Source: Nitrososphaerota archaeon (GTDB lineage Archaea > Thermoproteota > Nitrososphaeria > Nitrososphaerales > Gagatemarchaeaceae). Taken from it: a stretch of DNA of 64,000 bases. The stretch is from NCBI GenBank assembly GCA_027887005.1, contig JAPCJI010000002.1, positions 62,001 through 126,000 on the forward strand, given 5' to 3'. Positions 1 to 8,391 of this stretch are shown piece after piece (position 1 is the stretch's first letter; each line of letters opens with the position of its first letter). The notes below the pieces were generated by a model, which was not told the DNA's origin, searched no databases, and saw only the letters and a program-made list of their open reading frames with translations. A program made the position numbers and the translations under genes.

Positions 1-702
1 CACCTGGTCCTCGTCCACTATCCCGAAGTGCTTCGAGAGCTTCTTGTCGAAGAACCTAGCTGGGTCGACCACCTGGATCTCGAGGTAGTGGTTGCCTGAG
101 CCTAGAGTCCCGAGCTGCTCGATGCCCCTGCTGCGGGCCTGGCGGCTGACCTTGGACGGGTCGGCCCCCTTGATGAACCCCCCCTCTTCCACGTGGGCGG
201 GGTCGTCCTCCCAGGCAAGGCCGTTCTCTGCGCACCACTTCACCCCGTACTTCATGACCTCCTCGAACTGTGATTCGGAGACTCGCAGCGTCCCCTTCAC
301 GCCCACTCCTGCGGGGACGAGCCTGAAGATCAGGTCGACGAGCTCCTTGACGTGTGGCTTGACTTCTGAATAGTGTAGATTCGTCCGGATGAGGCGCATC
401 CCGCAGTTGATGTCGAACCCCACGCCGCCGGGAGAGATAACACCAGTTTCGAGGTCGAAGGCGGCGACTCCTCCGATTGGGAAGCCATACCCCCAGTGCG
501 CGTCGGCCATGGCGTAGGCGTAGCGGACTATTCCGGGAAGACAGGCGAGGTTGGTGACCTGCTCGATGACCCCCTGGTCCATGGCTGCGAGCAGCTTCTT
601 CGTCGCGTAGATCTTGGCGGGGACGAGCATTCCCTCCTTGTAGGATGTGGGGATTTCCCAGGACACTTCGGACACCTGCTTTGCGGAATCAATCAGAGGC
701 AT
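1..702 (-). CDS. rtcB: RNA-splicing ligase RtcB, N-terminal part (cut by window edge)
   Basis: RtcB joins RNA ends bearing 2',3'-cyclic phosphate and 5'-OH, mainly tRNA exon halves after intron removal. The reverse-strand frame opens with ATG at 702 (MPLIDSAKQ) and is open for 234 codons to the first base of the window, so the C-terminal half is missing. Family motifs seen include MADAHWGYGFPIGGVAAFD, the GGVGFDINCGMR segment with the metal-binding Asp and Cys, and GTLGSGNHYLE. It follows archease on the same strand by 71 bases, a pairing that fits, since archease activates RtcB. Recognition is strong; only the missing end limits it. Confidence 0.95.
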   Translation of the reverse strand, partial: MPLIDSAKQVSEVSWEIPTSYKEGMLVPAKIYATKKLLAAMDQGVIEQVTNLACLPGIVRYAYAMADAHWGYGFPIGGVAAFDLETGVISPGGVGFDINCGMRLIRTNLHYSEVKPHVKELVDLIFRLVPAGVGVKGTLRVSESQFEEVMKYGVKWCAENGLAWEDDPAHVEEGGFIKGADPSKVSRQARSRGIEQLGTLGSGNHYLEIQVVDPARFFDKKLSKHFGIVDEDQV

Positions 703-773
703 TGTGGGGGAATCTCCTCTGAAGTTTGCGACCTTCGGCCTGATTCTTTAAGCGTTTAAGGCGACAAGAGGCA

Positions 774-1196
774 TCAGATGTCGAGGACAATGGTGGCCTT
801 CCACTTCGAGCCTTCGTGCCTGACCCCGAACATGTTCATCGTGACCGCCTTCACGTCGTTCCGCAGCCCGTGCCTCACTCTGTCGATTGGTTCGCCTCGA
901 AGGTCGGCGGTCAGGGCCTTTCCGTCCGCTCCGACGTCGACTTGGACGTCGCGGAAGAGGAGGGAGTCGACGTCCTTGATCACGATGAGTTCGGTCAGGA
1001 AGTCGTAGAGGAGCCTGTCGAGGTCTTCTGAGGTCAGGGAGACCCGTCGGGAAGTCTTGGAGCCGAGGGTCTCGGGGTCAACCATGATGTCGGAGAGCGC
1101 GCGGGCACAGTCCTCGAAGAGGCCGTCGACCGAGGTCGACTCGACTTCGAAGGCGATGTCGGCCAGGGCGATGTCCGGGAGGTACTTGAAGGGCAA
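774..1196 (-). CDS. Archease (RtcB activating protein)
   Basis: Archease is a small soluble protein that speeds guanylylation and turnover of RtcB ligase. The 140-residue product has normal family length, starts MPFKYLPDIALADIAFE with the early acidic residues that form the metal site in this family, and ends in KATIVLDI, matching the conserved C-terminal strand. It lies just upstream of rtcB in the same direction, so the two probably form one unit. A TATA-like segment about 30-35 bases upstream near 1227-1235 would suit a short or absent leader. The ATG at 1196 is the only sensible start. Confidence 0.93.
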   Translation of the reverse strand: MPFKYLPDIALADIAFEVESTSVDGLFEDCARALSDIMVDPETLGSKTSRRVSLTSEDLDRLLYDFLTELIVIKDVDSLLFRDVQVDVGADGKALTADLRGEPIDRVRHGLRNDVKAVTMNMFGVRHEGSKWKATIVLDI

Positions 1197-1218
1197 GGGA
1201 GTTCGGCGAGGGGGAGCA

Positions 1219-1240
1219 CTTCAAAGCTCTAAATCTCTTC
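1219..1240. promoter_or_regulatory. Shared AT-rich core promoter between archease and lplA
   Basis: An AT-rich patch (TCAAAGCTCTAAATCTC) lies in the 62-base gap between two divergent genes. Read on the plus strand, CTCTAAATC is about 27 bases ahead of the TTG at 1259; read on the minus strand, GATTTAGAG is about 32 bases ahead of the ATG at 1196. Both distances suit an archaeal TATA box with little or no leader. This is a pattern match only. Confidence 0.4.
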
Positions 1241-1258
1241 CACCCCCCGACTGCGGGG

Positions 1259-2005
1259 TTGAGGGGAAGGCTACTCGAGGTCGTCCTTGCTGACCCCTAT
1301 GCGAACCTGGCTCTGGAGGAGGTTCTGTTCAACGACGTCCGCGTGCCAACGCTCAGGGTCTGGAGGAACCAGAAGTCGGTCGTGATAGGTCGGGCCCAGC
1401 TTGCGGAATTCGAGACAGACCTTCAATACTGCCGGATTCACTCGGTTCCCGTGGTCAGGAGGTTCACCGCGGGAGGAGCGGTCTACAACGGCCCGGGCAA
1501 CTTGAATTGGTCCTTCCTTATCCCGGGAGGGGACGAGGGCGTCGAACTGCAAACGAGGGGTCCTAGGGGAGTTTTCGAATCGTTCGCGTCGATGGTCGTT
1601 TCTGCGTTGAAGCGATGCGGCTCGGAGTGTGCCTTCAAGGCCCCGAACTCCATAGTGGACGGCTACGGGAAGGTTAGCGGCATGGCTGCCTACCTCTCCA
1701 AATCCGCGGTGATGTGTCATGGGACGCTGCTGGTGAGCGCAGACCTGGAAGAGGTGAAGAGGTTGACCCGGCCGAGAGACGAAACGGTTGCGAAGAAGTA
1801 TCCACGCAGTAGGTTCGCCCCCGTCTCGAACTGCGCAGTCGACGAAGTGAGGTTTGTCAGAGAGCTTGTGGAAGCGTCCGGCTACTCCCTCCAGCAGGAG
1901 GGGCTGACGGAAAGGGAATCCAAGCTCAGCCTGGAGCTTGCGTCGTCCAAGTACAGGAAGCGCGAATGGACCTTCGGGGACCCGTTCGCCCTAGATGATC
2001 TCTAG
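1259..2005 (+). CDS. lplA: Lipoate-protein ligase A family protein
   Basis: Members attach lipoate (or octanoate) to lysines of glycine cleavage H protein or 2-oxoacid dehydrogenase E2. The 248-residue product shows the family core: LRVWRNQKSVVIGRAQ near residue 35, RRFTAGGAVYNGPGNLNWSF around 68-87, and GYGKVSGMA with the expected catalytic lysine followed by CHGTLLVSADL. Residues after about 180 are short, so a full LplA C-terminal domain may be absent or encoded elsewhere. The start is TTG, placed just downstream of a TATA-like box. It converges with kbl, overlapping by 15 bases. A close relative such as octanoyltransferase is possible. Confidence 0.85.
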   Translation: MRGRLLEVVLADPYANLALEEVLFNDVRVPTLRVWRNQKSVVIGRAQLAEFETDLQYCRIHSVPVVRRFTAGGAVYNGPGNLNWSFLIPGGDEGVELQTRGPRGVFESFASMVVSALKRCGSECAFKAPNSIVDGYGKVSGMAAYLSKSAVMCHGTLLVSADLEEVKRLTRPRDETVAKKYPRSRFAPVSNCAVDEVRFVRELVEASGYSLQQEGLTERESKLSLELASSKYRKREWTFGDPFALDDL

Positions 2006-3184
2006 CTCCCTTCCAGCTTTCTCGAAGGCACCTACTGCGAAGTCGAGGTCTTCTTTGTTCAATGCCGCGTTCATTATGGTCCTGATCCTCGCCTTCCCCT
2101 GGGCGACCATCGGATACACGATGGGAAGCGCGAACACCCCCAGCTCGAAGAGACGAGAGCTCAGCTTCTTCGCCTTGGCGCTGTCGCCGACCATGACAGG
2201 AGTTATCGGGGTCTCGCTCCTTCCGAGGTCGAATCCGAGGTCGTGCATTGCCTTCTTGAAGTATCTGGTGTTCTCCCACAGACTCTGCACGTGTTGTGGC
2301 TCGTGTTCCAGCACGTCCACCGCCGCGATGCAGGCCGCGACGACGGCCGGCGGGTGCGAGCCGCTCAGCAGCCAGGTGCGGGACTTGTTGTAGGCGAAGT
2401 TGACGAGGTCCCTGGAGCCCGAAACGTGGCCACCTACCACGCCGAAGGCCTTCGAGAAGGTTCCCATCTCAACCTGGACCTTGTCCCGGGTCAGGTTGAA
2501 GTGCGAGACGATTCCGCGCCCTCCCTGCCCAAGAACTCCCTCGCCATGGGCGTCGTCAACATAGAGCATGGCCCCATGTTCTGCCGCGTGGGCTGCTACT
2601 CTGTCAAGGGGAGCGATGTCGCCATCCATCGAAAAGACGCCATCGGTGATTATCAGGATTCGCCTGTAAGAGGGCGAGGCCTTCTCCGCATCGTCAAGCA
2701 CCTTTGCCAGGTCGTCGGTGTCCGCGTGCTTGTAGACCCCCCTCTCTGCGTGGGAGAGCCTCACGCCGTCTATGATGCTTCCGTGGTTCAGCTCGTCGCT
2801 GATGATGATGTCCCCCTTCCCGGCGAGCTGGGGGATGAGCCCAGCGTTGGCGGCGAAGCCGGTTTGGTATACCAGCGAGGCGTCGGCCCCCTTGAAGCTG
2901 GCAAGCCTTCTCTCAAGCTCGGCGTGCAAGTCCATGTTGCCTGCGATGGGCCTCACCGAACCCGACCCGGCCCCGTGGGTCCTGACAGCCTCGATGGCTG
3001 CCTCCTTCAGCTTCGGGTGGTTGCTGAGACCGAGGTAGTTGTTAGAGCAGAACATCAGGACCTTCTTGCCGTCGACGAGGCACCAGGGTGTGCTCGGCCC
3101 GCCGAGGACTCTCAGCTTCCAGTCGAACGCCTGGTTCACCAGGTCGTCGTACTCCAGTTTCAGAAACGAAGAAGGGTCGCGCAT
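1991..3184 (-). CDS. kbl: Glycine C-acetyltransferase (2-amino-3-ketobutyrate CoA ligase)
   Basis: This PLP enzyme splits 2-amino-3-ketobutyrate with CoA into glycine and acetyl-CoA, the second step of threonine breakdown. The 397 residues match the usual length. Visible motifs: CSNNYLGLSNHP near 46, GAGSGSVRPIAG near 71, YVDDAHGEGVLG near 208, and GTFSKAFGVVGG with Lys245 as the PLP Schiff-base lysine. The next gene upstream on the same strand, 31 bases away, encodes the matching threonine dehydrogenase, which makes KBL more likely than the related ALAS or AONS enzymes. Confidence 0.93.
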   Translation of the reverse strand: MRDPSSFLKLEYDDLVNQAFDWKLRVLGGPSTPWCLVDGKKVLMFCSNNYLGLSNHPKLKEAAIEAVRTHGAGSGSVRPIAGNMDLHAELERRLASFKGADASLVYQTGFAANAGLIPQLAGKGDIIISDELNHGSIIDGVRLSHAERGVYKHADTDDLAKVLDDAEKASPSYRRILIITDGVFSMDGDIAPLDRVAAHAAEHGAMLYVDDAHGEGVLGQGGRGIVSHFNLTRDKVQVEMGTFSKAFGVVGGHVSGSRDLVNFAYNKSRTWLLSGSHPPAVVAACIAAVDVLEHEPQHVQSLWENTRYFKKAMHDLGFDLGRSETPITPVMVGDSAKAKKLSSRLFELGVFALPIVYPMVAQGKARIRTIMNAALNKEDLDFAVGAFEKAGRELEII

Positions 3185-3215
3185 GTCTCTCGGTCTTCGG
3201 GCTCAGATGTGGAGT

Positions 3216-4184
3216 CTAAACGTCTTTCCTTGCGCCCGTCAGCCTTGGACCCAGTTTTGCGACCATGTCCGAAGTCATCCTTGCGAGGTCGTATTCGTGG
3301 GCCCATCCCCAGTCCTTCCGTGCCTCGGAATCGTCGATGGACATGGGCCAGGAGTCGGCAATCTTCTGGCGCGAGTCGGGCGCGTAGGATACCTTGAATC
3401 CCGGGACGTGCTTCGTGATCTCCTTTGCAATCTCGCCTGCAGAGAAGCTTATGGCTGCCAGGTTGTATCCCGAGTGCCGAGGCACCGATTCGCGGTCGGC
3501 CGTCATCAGCATCACCGTGGCCCTTAGGGCGTCGGGCATGTACATCATCGGGAGGACGGTGTCCTCCCTTAGGAAGCAGGAGTAGGCTCCGTCAGTCAGG
3601 GCCTTGTAGAAGATTTCGACAGCGTAGTCGGTGGTCCCCCCACCCGGGGGCGCTTCGCTGCTGATGAGCCCCGGGTACCTCAGGGACCTCACATCAAGGC
3701 CGTACTTCAGGGAGTAGTAGTTGCAGAGGAGCTCCCCTGCCACCTTGGTGACGCCGTAGATGGTTGTTGGGTTCAGAGGCGCGTTCTGAGGGGCCCCCTT
3801 CCTTGGGGCGTCGGGCCCGAAGACTGCGACTGAACTCGGCCAGAAGACCCCGGCCAGCCGCCCGTTCCTTGCGACTTCGAGGACGTTCCTCAGGCCGTCC
3901 ATGTTGACCTCCCAGGCCAGCTGGGGGTTGTTCTCCCCGGTCACCGAGAGGAGGGCCGCCAGGTGGTAGATCGTGTCGACCTCGTGGTCCTTCACGACCC
4001 GGCCGAGGGCCGCGGGGTCCGAAACGTCGAGGACCTCCACCGGCCCGGCTCGAAGGTTGGGGCTGCCTGCGGCCCTGTGAATCACTGCTACGACGTTTTC
4101 GTTTCCGTAGAGCGCCCGGAGGGACGGGACCAGCTCGGCACCGATCTGGCCGGCAGCCCCGGTGACAAGTATCTTCTTGGGCAA
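3216..4184 (-). CDS. tdh: L-threonine 3-dehydrogenase, epimerase-like SDR type
   Basis: Oxidises L-threonine to 2-amino-3-ketobutyrate with NAD+, feeding the adjacent KBL. The 322-residue extended short-chain dehydrogenase shows ILVTGAAGQIGAELV at residues 5-19 (NAD-binding GxxGxxG), a serine pair at WPSSVAVFG near 115-123, and the catalytic pair Tyr143-x3-Lys147 in TTIYGVTKVAGE. The RYPGLIS segment near 170 is typical of the TDH branch rather than of sugar epimerases. A palindromic GTTTAAAC centred near 4213, about 29 bases upstream of the ATG, is a plausible TATA element. Pairing with kbl supports the assignment. Confidence 0.92.
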   Translation of the reverse strand: MPKKILVTGAAGQIGAELVPSLRALYGNENVVAVIHRAAGSPNLRAGPVEVLDVSDPAALGRVVKDHEVDTIYHLAALLSVTGENNPQLAWEVNMDGLRNVLEVARNGRLAGVFWPSSVAVFGPDAPRKGAPQNAPLNPTTIYGVTKVAGELLCNYYSLKYGLDVRSLRYPGLISSEAPPGGGTTDYAVEIFYKALTDGAYSCFLREDTVLPMMYMPDALRATVMLMTADRESVPRHSGYNLAAISFSAGEIAKEITKHVPGFKVSYAPDSRQKIADSWPMSIDDSEARKDWGWAHEYDLARMTSDMVAKLGPRLTGARKDV

Positions 4185-4227
4185 TCCGAAGTTGCCCGAT
4201 ACGAAGGTAGTTTAAACCTTGGTAGTT

Positions 4228-4458
4228 CTAGGAAAGAATCTTCATCGTGATGGTTGAAACGACGCCAGGTTTCGAACGCAGGCTGTCGGCTATGATTGAT
4301 TTCACTGCCTGGTCGTCCGCTCCCTCCACCATGACCAGCAGGTCGTAGAGGCCGTAGAGCTGGTAGACAGCCTGGATCCCCGGCATCCCCTTAAGGGCGG
4401 CGATGCTCTGCTCCTCTGCGCCTGGGCTCAGGTTGACCAGAACTATTGCCTTCTCCAT
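4228..4458 (-). CDS. Stand-alone Lrp/AsnC effector-binding (RAM) domain protein
   Basis: A 76-residue protein consisting only of the alpha-beta ligand-binding domain found at the C-terminus of Lrp/AsnC regulators. It shows the usual order: strand AIVLVNLSPGAEE, helix, AVYQLYGLYDLLVMVEG with the conserved YD-hinge, and VSTITMKILS at the end. There is no DNA-binding helix-turn-helix. Such single domains in archaea form dimers or higher oligomers and may bind amino acids or modulate Lrp proteins; the target here is unknown. It sits next to threonine catabolism, which may be meaningful. The reverse-strand TTTAATC near 4487 is a fitting TATA box. Confidence 0.85.
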   Translation of the reverse strand: MEKAIVLVNLSPGAEEQSIAALKGMPGIQAVYQLYGLYDLLVMVEGADDQAVKSIIADSLRSKPGVVSTITMKILS

Positions 4459-4541
4459 GCCGAGTTATCTCCGAGGCCCTCAGATTAAAGATTATGCCGT
4501 GATGTCAATCAGGAACGAACGGATTGATGAGAAGGTTCGAG

Positions 4542-5840
4542 CTAAGAGCCTTCCAGTCGCGTGAGGACCTGGGCCAGAGTGAGGAGCTCCTCTTTCCTGC
4601 TTCTCATGTCGCGAAGGGTCACGCTCTTCGCAGCGAGCTCCTTCTCCCCGACTATGACGCACCACGCGGCGCCAGCCCGGCTGGCCTCCTCGAGCTGCTT
4701 GGAAAGACTCCTGCCGGGCTGTGAAATGTCTGACGAGTGGCCGGCACTTCTGAGCTCCGCAAGTACCCGCTGGGCCTGGGGGTAGACCATGTCTGCTACA
4801 CATGCCACGTAGGTGAAAGGACCGGCAGAGGAAGTCATGGAGCCCATGGACATAGACTCCCTCTCGACGCCGCCAGCAGCGCCCGTGGCTGAGAGGTCTG
4901 GTCTCCCAAGCAGTTTGGGGAGAGCGTCGTACCTACCCCCACCGAAGAGAGAACCCAGCCGTGGGTTCCTGTCGTCTGCGGCTTCGAAGACAATTCCAGT
5001 ATAGTAGTCGATTCCTCTGACTACGCTCATGTCATACTCGACTTTGGCCACACCCCGCGATTTCAGCAGGTCGAGAAGGTCGCCCAACTGCGAAGCTGTG
5101 CCCAGACCCAGCTCGGAGAGTCTTCCCAGTACGGCCTCGGGATGCCCGCGGATCTCGCCCAGCTCCATCAAGCTCGAGAGCTGCCTCTTTTCGAATCCCT
5201 TGTCGAAGTACTCTTTCTCGAGTTCTGGACGTGTCTTCTTCCCGACTTTGTCAAGGGCGCGCATGAGTTCGATGGCCCGAGCGTCGTCTTCCACCCCTAG
5301 CTGATTTCTGATGAAATTCTCCACCACTCTCCTGTCCCCGACCCTGACCGTCGAATCCAGGAGGCCGAGCTTCCTCAGAATCGCTGCGCTAGCATCGATG
5401 ACCTCTGCGTCGGCCTCGATGGAGGCAGGGCCGAAGATTTCCAGGTCCCATTGGTGGGACCATCGGAACCTGCCGTATTGGGGTTCGTCATATCTCCACA
5501 TTCCACCGAAGGAGGCCAGCTTGACCGGCGGCTTGAGGTCGCGCCTCGAGCAGACGTAGCGCGTCATCCCGACCGTCAGGTCGAACCTGAGCCCCAGGTC
5601 CCTCCCCCCCTTATCCTTGAACGCGTAGATCTCCTTATCGATGTCGACACCGCTCTTGGCTCTGAGGGTCGAAAGGTGTTCGAGCGAAGCCGGCTCCATG
5701 ACCTTGAAGTTGTAGAGGCCCGCGACCTCCTCAAAGGCGGTCCTAACTCTGACGTGCCGCTCGTACTCCTCTGGTTCGATGTCTCTTATCCCGCGGGGGA
5801 GCGTTAGGTCCGTGTCAGTCCCCCTTCTTGAGCGAGGCAA
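4542..5840 (-). CDS. hisS: Histidyl-tRNA synthetase
   Basis: Charges tRNA-His with histidine. The 432-residue class II synthetase starts MPRSRRGTDTDLTLPRGIRD and shows motif 2 around MWRYDEPQYGRFRWSHQ, the histidine-specific loop VVRGIDYYTGIVFE near 265-278, motif 3 near TGAAGGVERE, and a C-terminal anticodon-binding domain starting near GPFTYVACVAD. Its first 26 bases overlap the end of rfcS, so both are likely on one transcript. RWSHQWDLEIFG in motif 2 is of the archaeal style. Confidence 0.95.
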   Translation of the reverse strand: MPRSRRGTDTDLTLPRGIRDIEPEEYERHVRVRTAFEEVAGLYNFKVMEPASLEHLSTLRAKSGVDIDKEIYAFKDKGGRDLGLRFDLTVGMTRYVCSRRDLKPPVKLASFGGMWRYDEPQYGRFRWSHQWDLEIFGPASIEADAEVIDASAAILRKLGLLDSTVRVGDRRVVENFIRNQLGVEDDARAIELMRALDKVGKKTRPELEKEYFDKGFEKRQLSSLMELGEIRGHPEAVLGRLSELGLGTASQLGDLLDLLKSRGVAKVEYDMSVVRGIDYYTGIVFEAADDRNPRLGSLFGGGRYDALPKLLGRPDLSATGAAGGVERESMSMGSMTSSAGPFTYVACVADMVYPQAQRVLAELRSAGHSSDISQPGRSLSKQLEEASRAGAAWCVIVGEKELAAKSVTLRDMRSRKEELLTLAQVLTRLEGS

Positions 5841-6780
5841 GCTGGGCTAGCATGGCGGTGAGTTGCAGCTCCGGCTGGGAGCCCTGGACGAGGCGGAAGT
5901 CGTACTCGGCCAGGATGGAGACAGCCTTTCCCATGTCTTCGACCTTGAGAGAGCTGAGAGACTCGTTGGCGAAGCGGAGGAAGTCCCTCTCGGGGATCCC
6001 ATAGACTCGTGTGAGCTCGACCATCTTCGTCCTTGCGCCTTCAAAGTTCCCTTCCAGAGCCAGCTTGATCACCTCGGCTGCCCGGGCCTTGACGGCCGAC
6101 CCGGTGACCGATTTCACTGACTCCACACTAATCTCACCAGACGCAGAGGCGGCCTGCATCATGTTGATGGCCTGCCTGAGGTCCCCCTGGGTCCCCTCGT
6201 AGATCGCGCCGTAGACACCTTCCGACGCCACCTTGACCTTCTCCTTCTTGGCTATGACCTTCAGGTGTTCTACCACAGAGGCTTCGTCGAGGCGCTGGAA
6301 CCGGAAGATTGCGCATCTGCTCTGAAGAGGCTCGATTATGCCCGAGGAGTAGTTGCAGATCAGGATGAACCGGGTGTAGGCGGATGACTCTTCCATTATC
6401 CTCCTTAAGGCGGTCTGCGCGTCCTTGGTCATCTCGTCGCACTCGTCCAGCATCGCGATCCTGAAGGGGACGCCCTCCCTCCGGTCCACGAACCTGGCGA
6501 AGGTCTTCACCCGCTCCCGGACGATGTCTATCCCCCTCTCGTCGCTGGCGTTCAGGGACAGGGTGTATTCCTGGCTGTGCTCGCCGAGGATCTGCTTCGC
6601 GATTATCTGGGCGGTGGTGGTCTTCCCTGAACCTGGCGGGCCAGCGAACATCAGGTGGGGGAGCTGCTCCTTCTTCACTAGCATCTGCTTCAGCCTCTGC
6701 TTGATTGATTCCTGATTCACCAGGTCATCGAGCTTCGATGGCCTGTACTTCTCAACCCACATCAGGTCTTCGAGAGGCAA
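5815..6780 (-). CDS. rfcS: Replication factor C small subunit
   Basis: AAA+ clamp-loader subunit that, with RFC-large, places the PCNA ring on DNA. The 321 residues carry RFC boxes: WVEKYRPSKLDDLV near 8, Walker A GPPGSGKTT at 47-55, LNASDERGID near 76, Walker B LDECDEMT at 111-118 and the SRC arginine finger at 154-156. Length is normal. RFC-large lies about 21 kb away in this window at 27773. The gene overlaps hisS at its 3' end. Upstream, CCCGTATTG about 32 bases before the ATG is a weak TATA candidate; GATAAATACG further upstream is stronger but implies a leader of about 40 bases. Confidence 0.96.
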   Translation of the reverse strand: MPLEDLMWVEKYRPSKLDDLVNQESIKQRLKQMLVKKEQLPHLMFAGPPGSGKTTTAQIIAKQILGEHSQEYTLSLNASDERGIDIVRERVKTFARFVDRREGVPFRIAMLDECDEMTKDAQTALRRIMEESSAYTRFILICNYSSGIIEPLQSRCAIFRFQRLDEASVVEHLKVIAKKEKVKVASEGVYGAIYEGTQGDLRQAINMMQAASASGEISVESVKSVTGSAVKARAAEVIKLALEGNFEGARTKMVELTRVYGIPERDFLRFANESLSSLKVEDMGKAVSILAEYDFRLVQGSQPELQLTAMLAQLASLKKGD

Positions 6781-6873
6781 CCACGATCACGCCTGCGCCC
6801 ATTCAGCGAACGCAACAATACGGGGCCCAGTCGGATGGTATTCGTATTTATCCGTTCGATTGGAGCGGAGCGA

Positions 6874-7596
6874 CTACCCCACTGCTACCTTGAGTCCAAG
6901 GTAGAGTTTGGCGAGCTCCTGATGCGCGAGGAGCTCTTTCGCTGGTCCCTTGAAGGCGTTCCTTCCGCTGACCAGCAGATATGCGTTGTCGCCGATCTCG
7001 AGCGCCCTCCTGGCGTTCTGTTCCACGAGGACGATGGTGATCTCTCTTTCCTTCGCTAGGCCCTGTATGGTCTTGAGCACCTGCGTCGCGTATTTTGGCG
7101 AGAGGTTCGCGGTCGGCTCGTCGAAGAGTATGACCTTGGGCTTCCGCATCAGGGCCATGCTCATGGCCACCATCTGCCGTTCCCCGCCGCTCAGGTTGAC
7201 CACCTTCGACTTGATGTAGTTCTCAAGCTGTGGGAAGATGCTCAGCGCGTCCTTGAGCCTGGGTTCGAAGTCCACCTTGGACACGGTGTACGCTGCCATC
7301 TTGAAGTTCTGAGCCACTGTCAGTTGGGCGAAGGTGCTGTCTGTCTGGGGGAGGTAGGCCACCCCCGACCTCGCGATGACGTGCGAGGGGAGGCCTGAAA
7401 GAGTCTTGCCGTCAAGGGTAACTGTGCCCTTGTACATGGCGCAAAGCCCTGCGATCGATTTCAGAAGAGTGCTCTTGCCCGACCCATTGGGCCCGACCAC
7501 TACCGTCAGTTGACCTGGATCTGCGTCGAGTGAAATGTCCGAAAGAATCTGGAGCTTGCCGTATCCTGAAGAGACCTCATCGACCCTGAGTGACAT
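6874..7596 (-). CDS. livF: Branched-chain amino-acid ABC transporter ATPase, LivF type
   Basis: One of two cytoplasmic ATPases powering uptake of leucine, isoleucine and valine or related amino acids. The 240 residues include Walker A GPNGSGKST at 35-43, the signature LSGGERQMVAMS near 136, and Walker B VILFDEPTANLSP. The FDEPTANLSP form and the SGYGKLQILSDIS start are typical of LivF. The start codon abuts the stop of livG, so the two are translated together. Specificity for branched-chain amino acids is inferred from the family. Confidence 0.92.
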   Translation of the reverse strand: MSLRVDEVSSGYGKLQILSDISLDADPGQLTVVVGPNGSGKSTLLKSIAGLCAMYKGTVTLDGKTLSGLPSHVIARSGVAYLPQTDSTFAQLTVAQNFKMAAYTVSKVDFEPRLKDALSIFPQLENYIKSKVVNLSGGERQMVAMSMALMRKPKVILFDEPTANLSPKYATQVLKTIQGLAKEREITIVLVEQNARRALEIGDNAYLLVSGRNAFKGPAKELLAHQELAKLYLGLKVAVG

Positions 7597-8355
7597 TTAG
7601 GCCCCCAGGTAGGCTTCGATTACCTTCGGGTCGGCCATAACCAGTTCTGGTTTTCCGGCCGCGACTACCTTGCCGAAGGCCATGGCCGTAACTGTGTCCA
7701 CGTAGCTCAGGGCGATGTCCAGCCTATGCTCCACGATCAGGAAGGTGACCCCCAAGTCGTCGCGGAGCTTGAGTATCCTGACGAAGATCTCGTGAGCCAG
7801 TGTGGGGTTCACCCCGGATATGGGTTCGTCCAATAGGATGAGCTTCGCCCCGCTCATCAGCACCCTCCCCATTTCAAGCAGTTTCATCTGACCGCCGCTC
7901 AGCTTGATCGCCGTGTTATCCCAGACCTTGCTGAGGCCAAGGAGCTCCAGCAGCTTCAGGGCCCTCTCAGTCGCGTCCTTTTCGCTCTTGACCCAAGAGC
8001 GTTTGAAAAGCGATTTGCGAAACGATTCGCCCGGATTGCCCTTCTCGGCAACGAGCACGTTCTCGAGGACCGTGAGCTTCCAGAACAGATTTGGGATCTG
8101 GAAGGTGCGGGCGAGACCTAGCCGATAGGCCTTGAAGGGGGGAAGCCCGGTTATGTCCTTTCCATCGAATATCACTGTCCCAGAGTCTGCCTTGTAGAAG
8201 CCGCTGATTGCGTTGATCAAGGTGGTCTTTCCTGACCCATTTGGGCCGATGAGAATGTGCACCTTCTTCGCTTCGGCGTCGAAGGTAACACCATCGAGCG
8301 CTCTGAGGTTCCCGAAAGACTTCGAAAGTTCTCTTACTTCTAAGAACGACGCCAT
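7597..8355 (-). CDS. livG: Branched-chain amino-acid ABC transporter ATPase, LivG type
   Basis: Second ATPase of the Liv transporter, pairing with LivF. Walker A is at 37-45 (GPNGSGKTT), the signature is LSGGQMKLLEMG and Walker B is LILLDEPISGVNP. The longer insert between Walker A and signature (NLFWKLTVLENVLVAEKGN and following) and the 252-residue length are LivG traits. Order on this strand is substrate-binding protein, livG, livF, with 36 bases between the binding protein and livG, so the three probably form one operon. Confidence 0.92.
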   Translation of the reverse strand: MASFLEVRELSKSFGNLRALDGVTFDAEAKKVHILIGPNGSGKTTLINAISGFYKADSGTVIFDGKDITGLPPFKAYRLGLARTFQIPNLFWKLTVLENVLVAEKGNPGESFRKSLFKRSWVKSEKDATERALKLLELLGLSKVWDNTAIKLSGGQMKLLEMGRVLMSGAKLILLDEPISGVNPTLAHEIFVRILKLRDDLGVTFLIVEHRLDIALSYVDTVTAMAFGKVVAAGKPELVMADPKVIEAYLGA

Positions 8356-8391
8356 TCACTATCACAAAAAGAAGATGGGGGATCTCTTGGT

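Noticed and set aside
2243-3397. 384-codon plus-strand frame across the kbl gene
   Set aside because: It is the complement of a clear PLP enzyme gene; long antisense frames are expected at this GC content.
4495-4541. C/D box-like GTGATG and TTGATGA motifs between the RAM gene and hisS
   Set aside because: No matching D boxes (CTGA) at the right places, so no C/D guide RNA can be supported.
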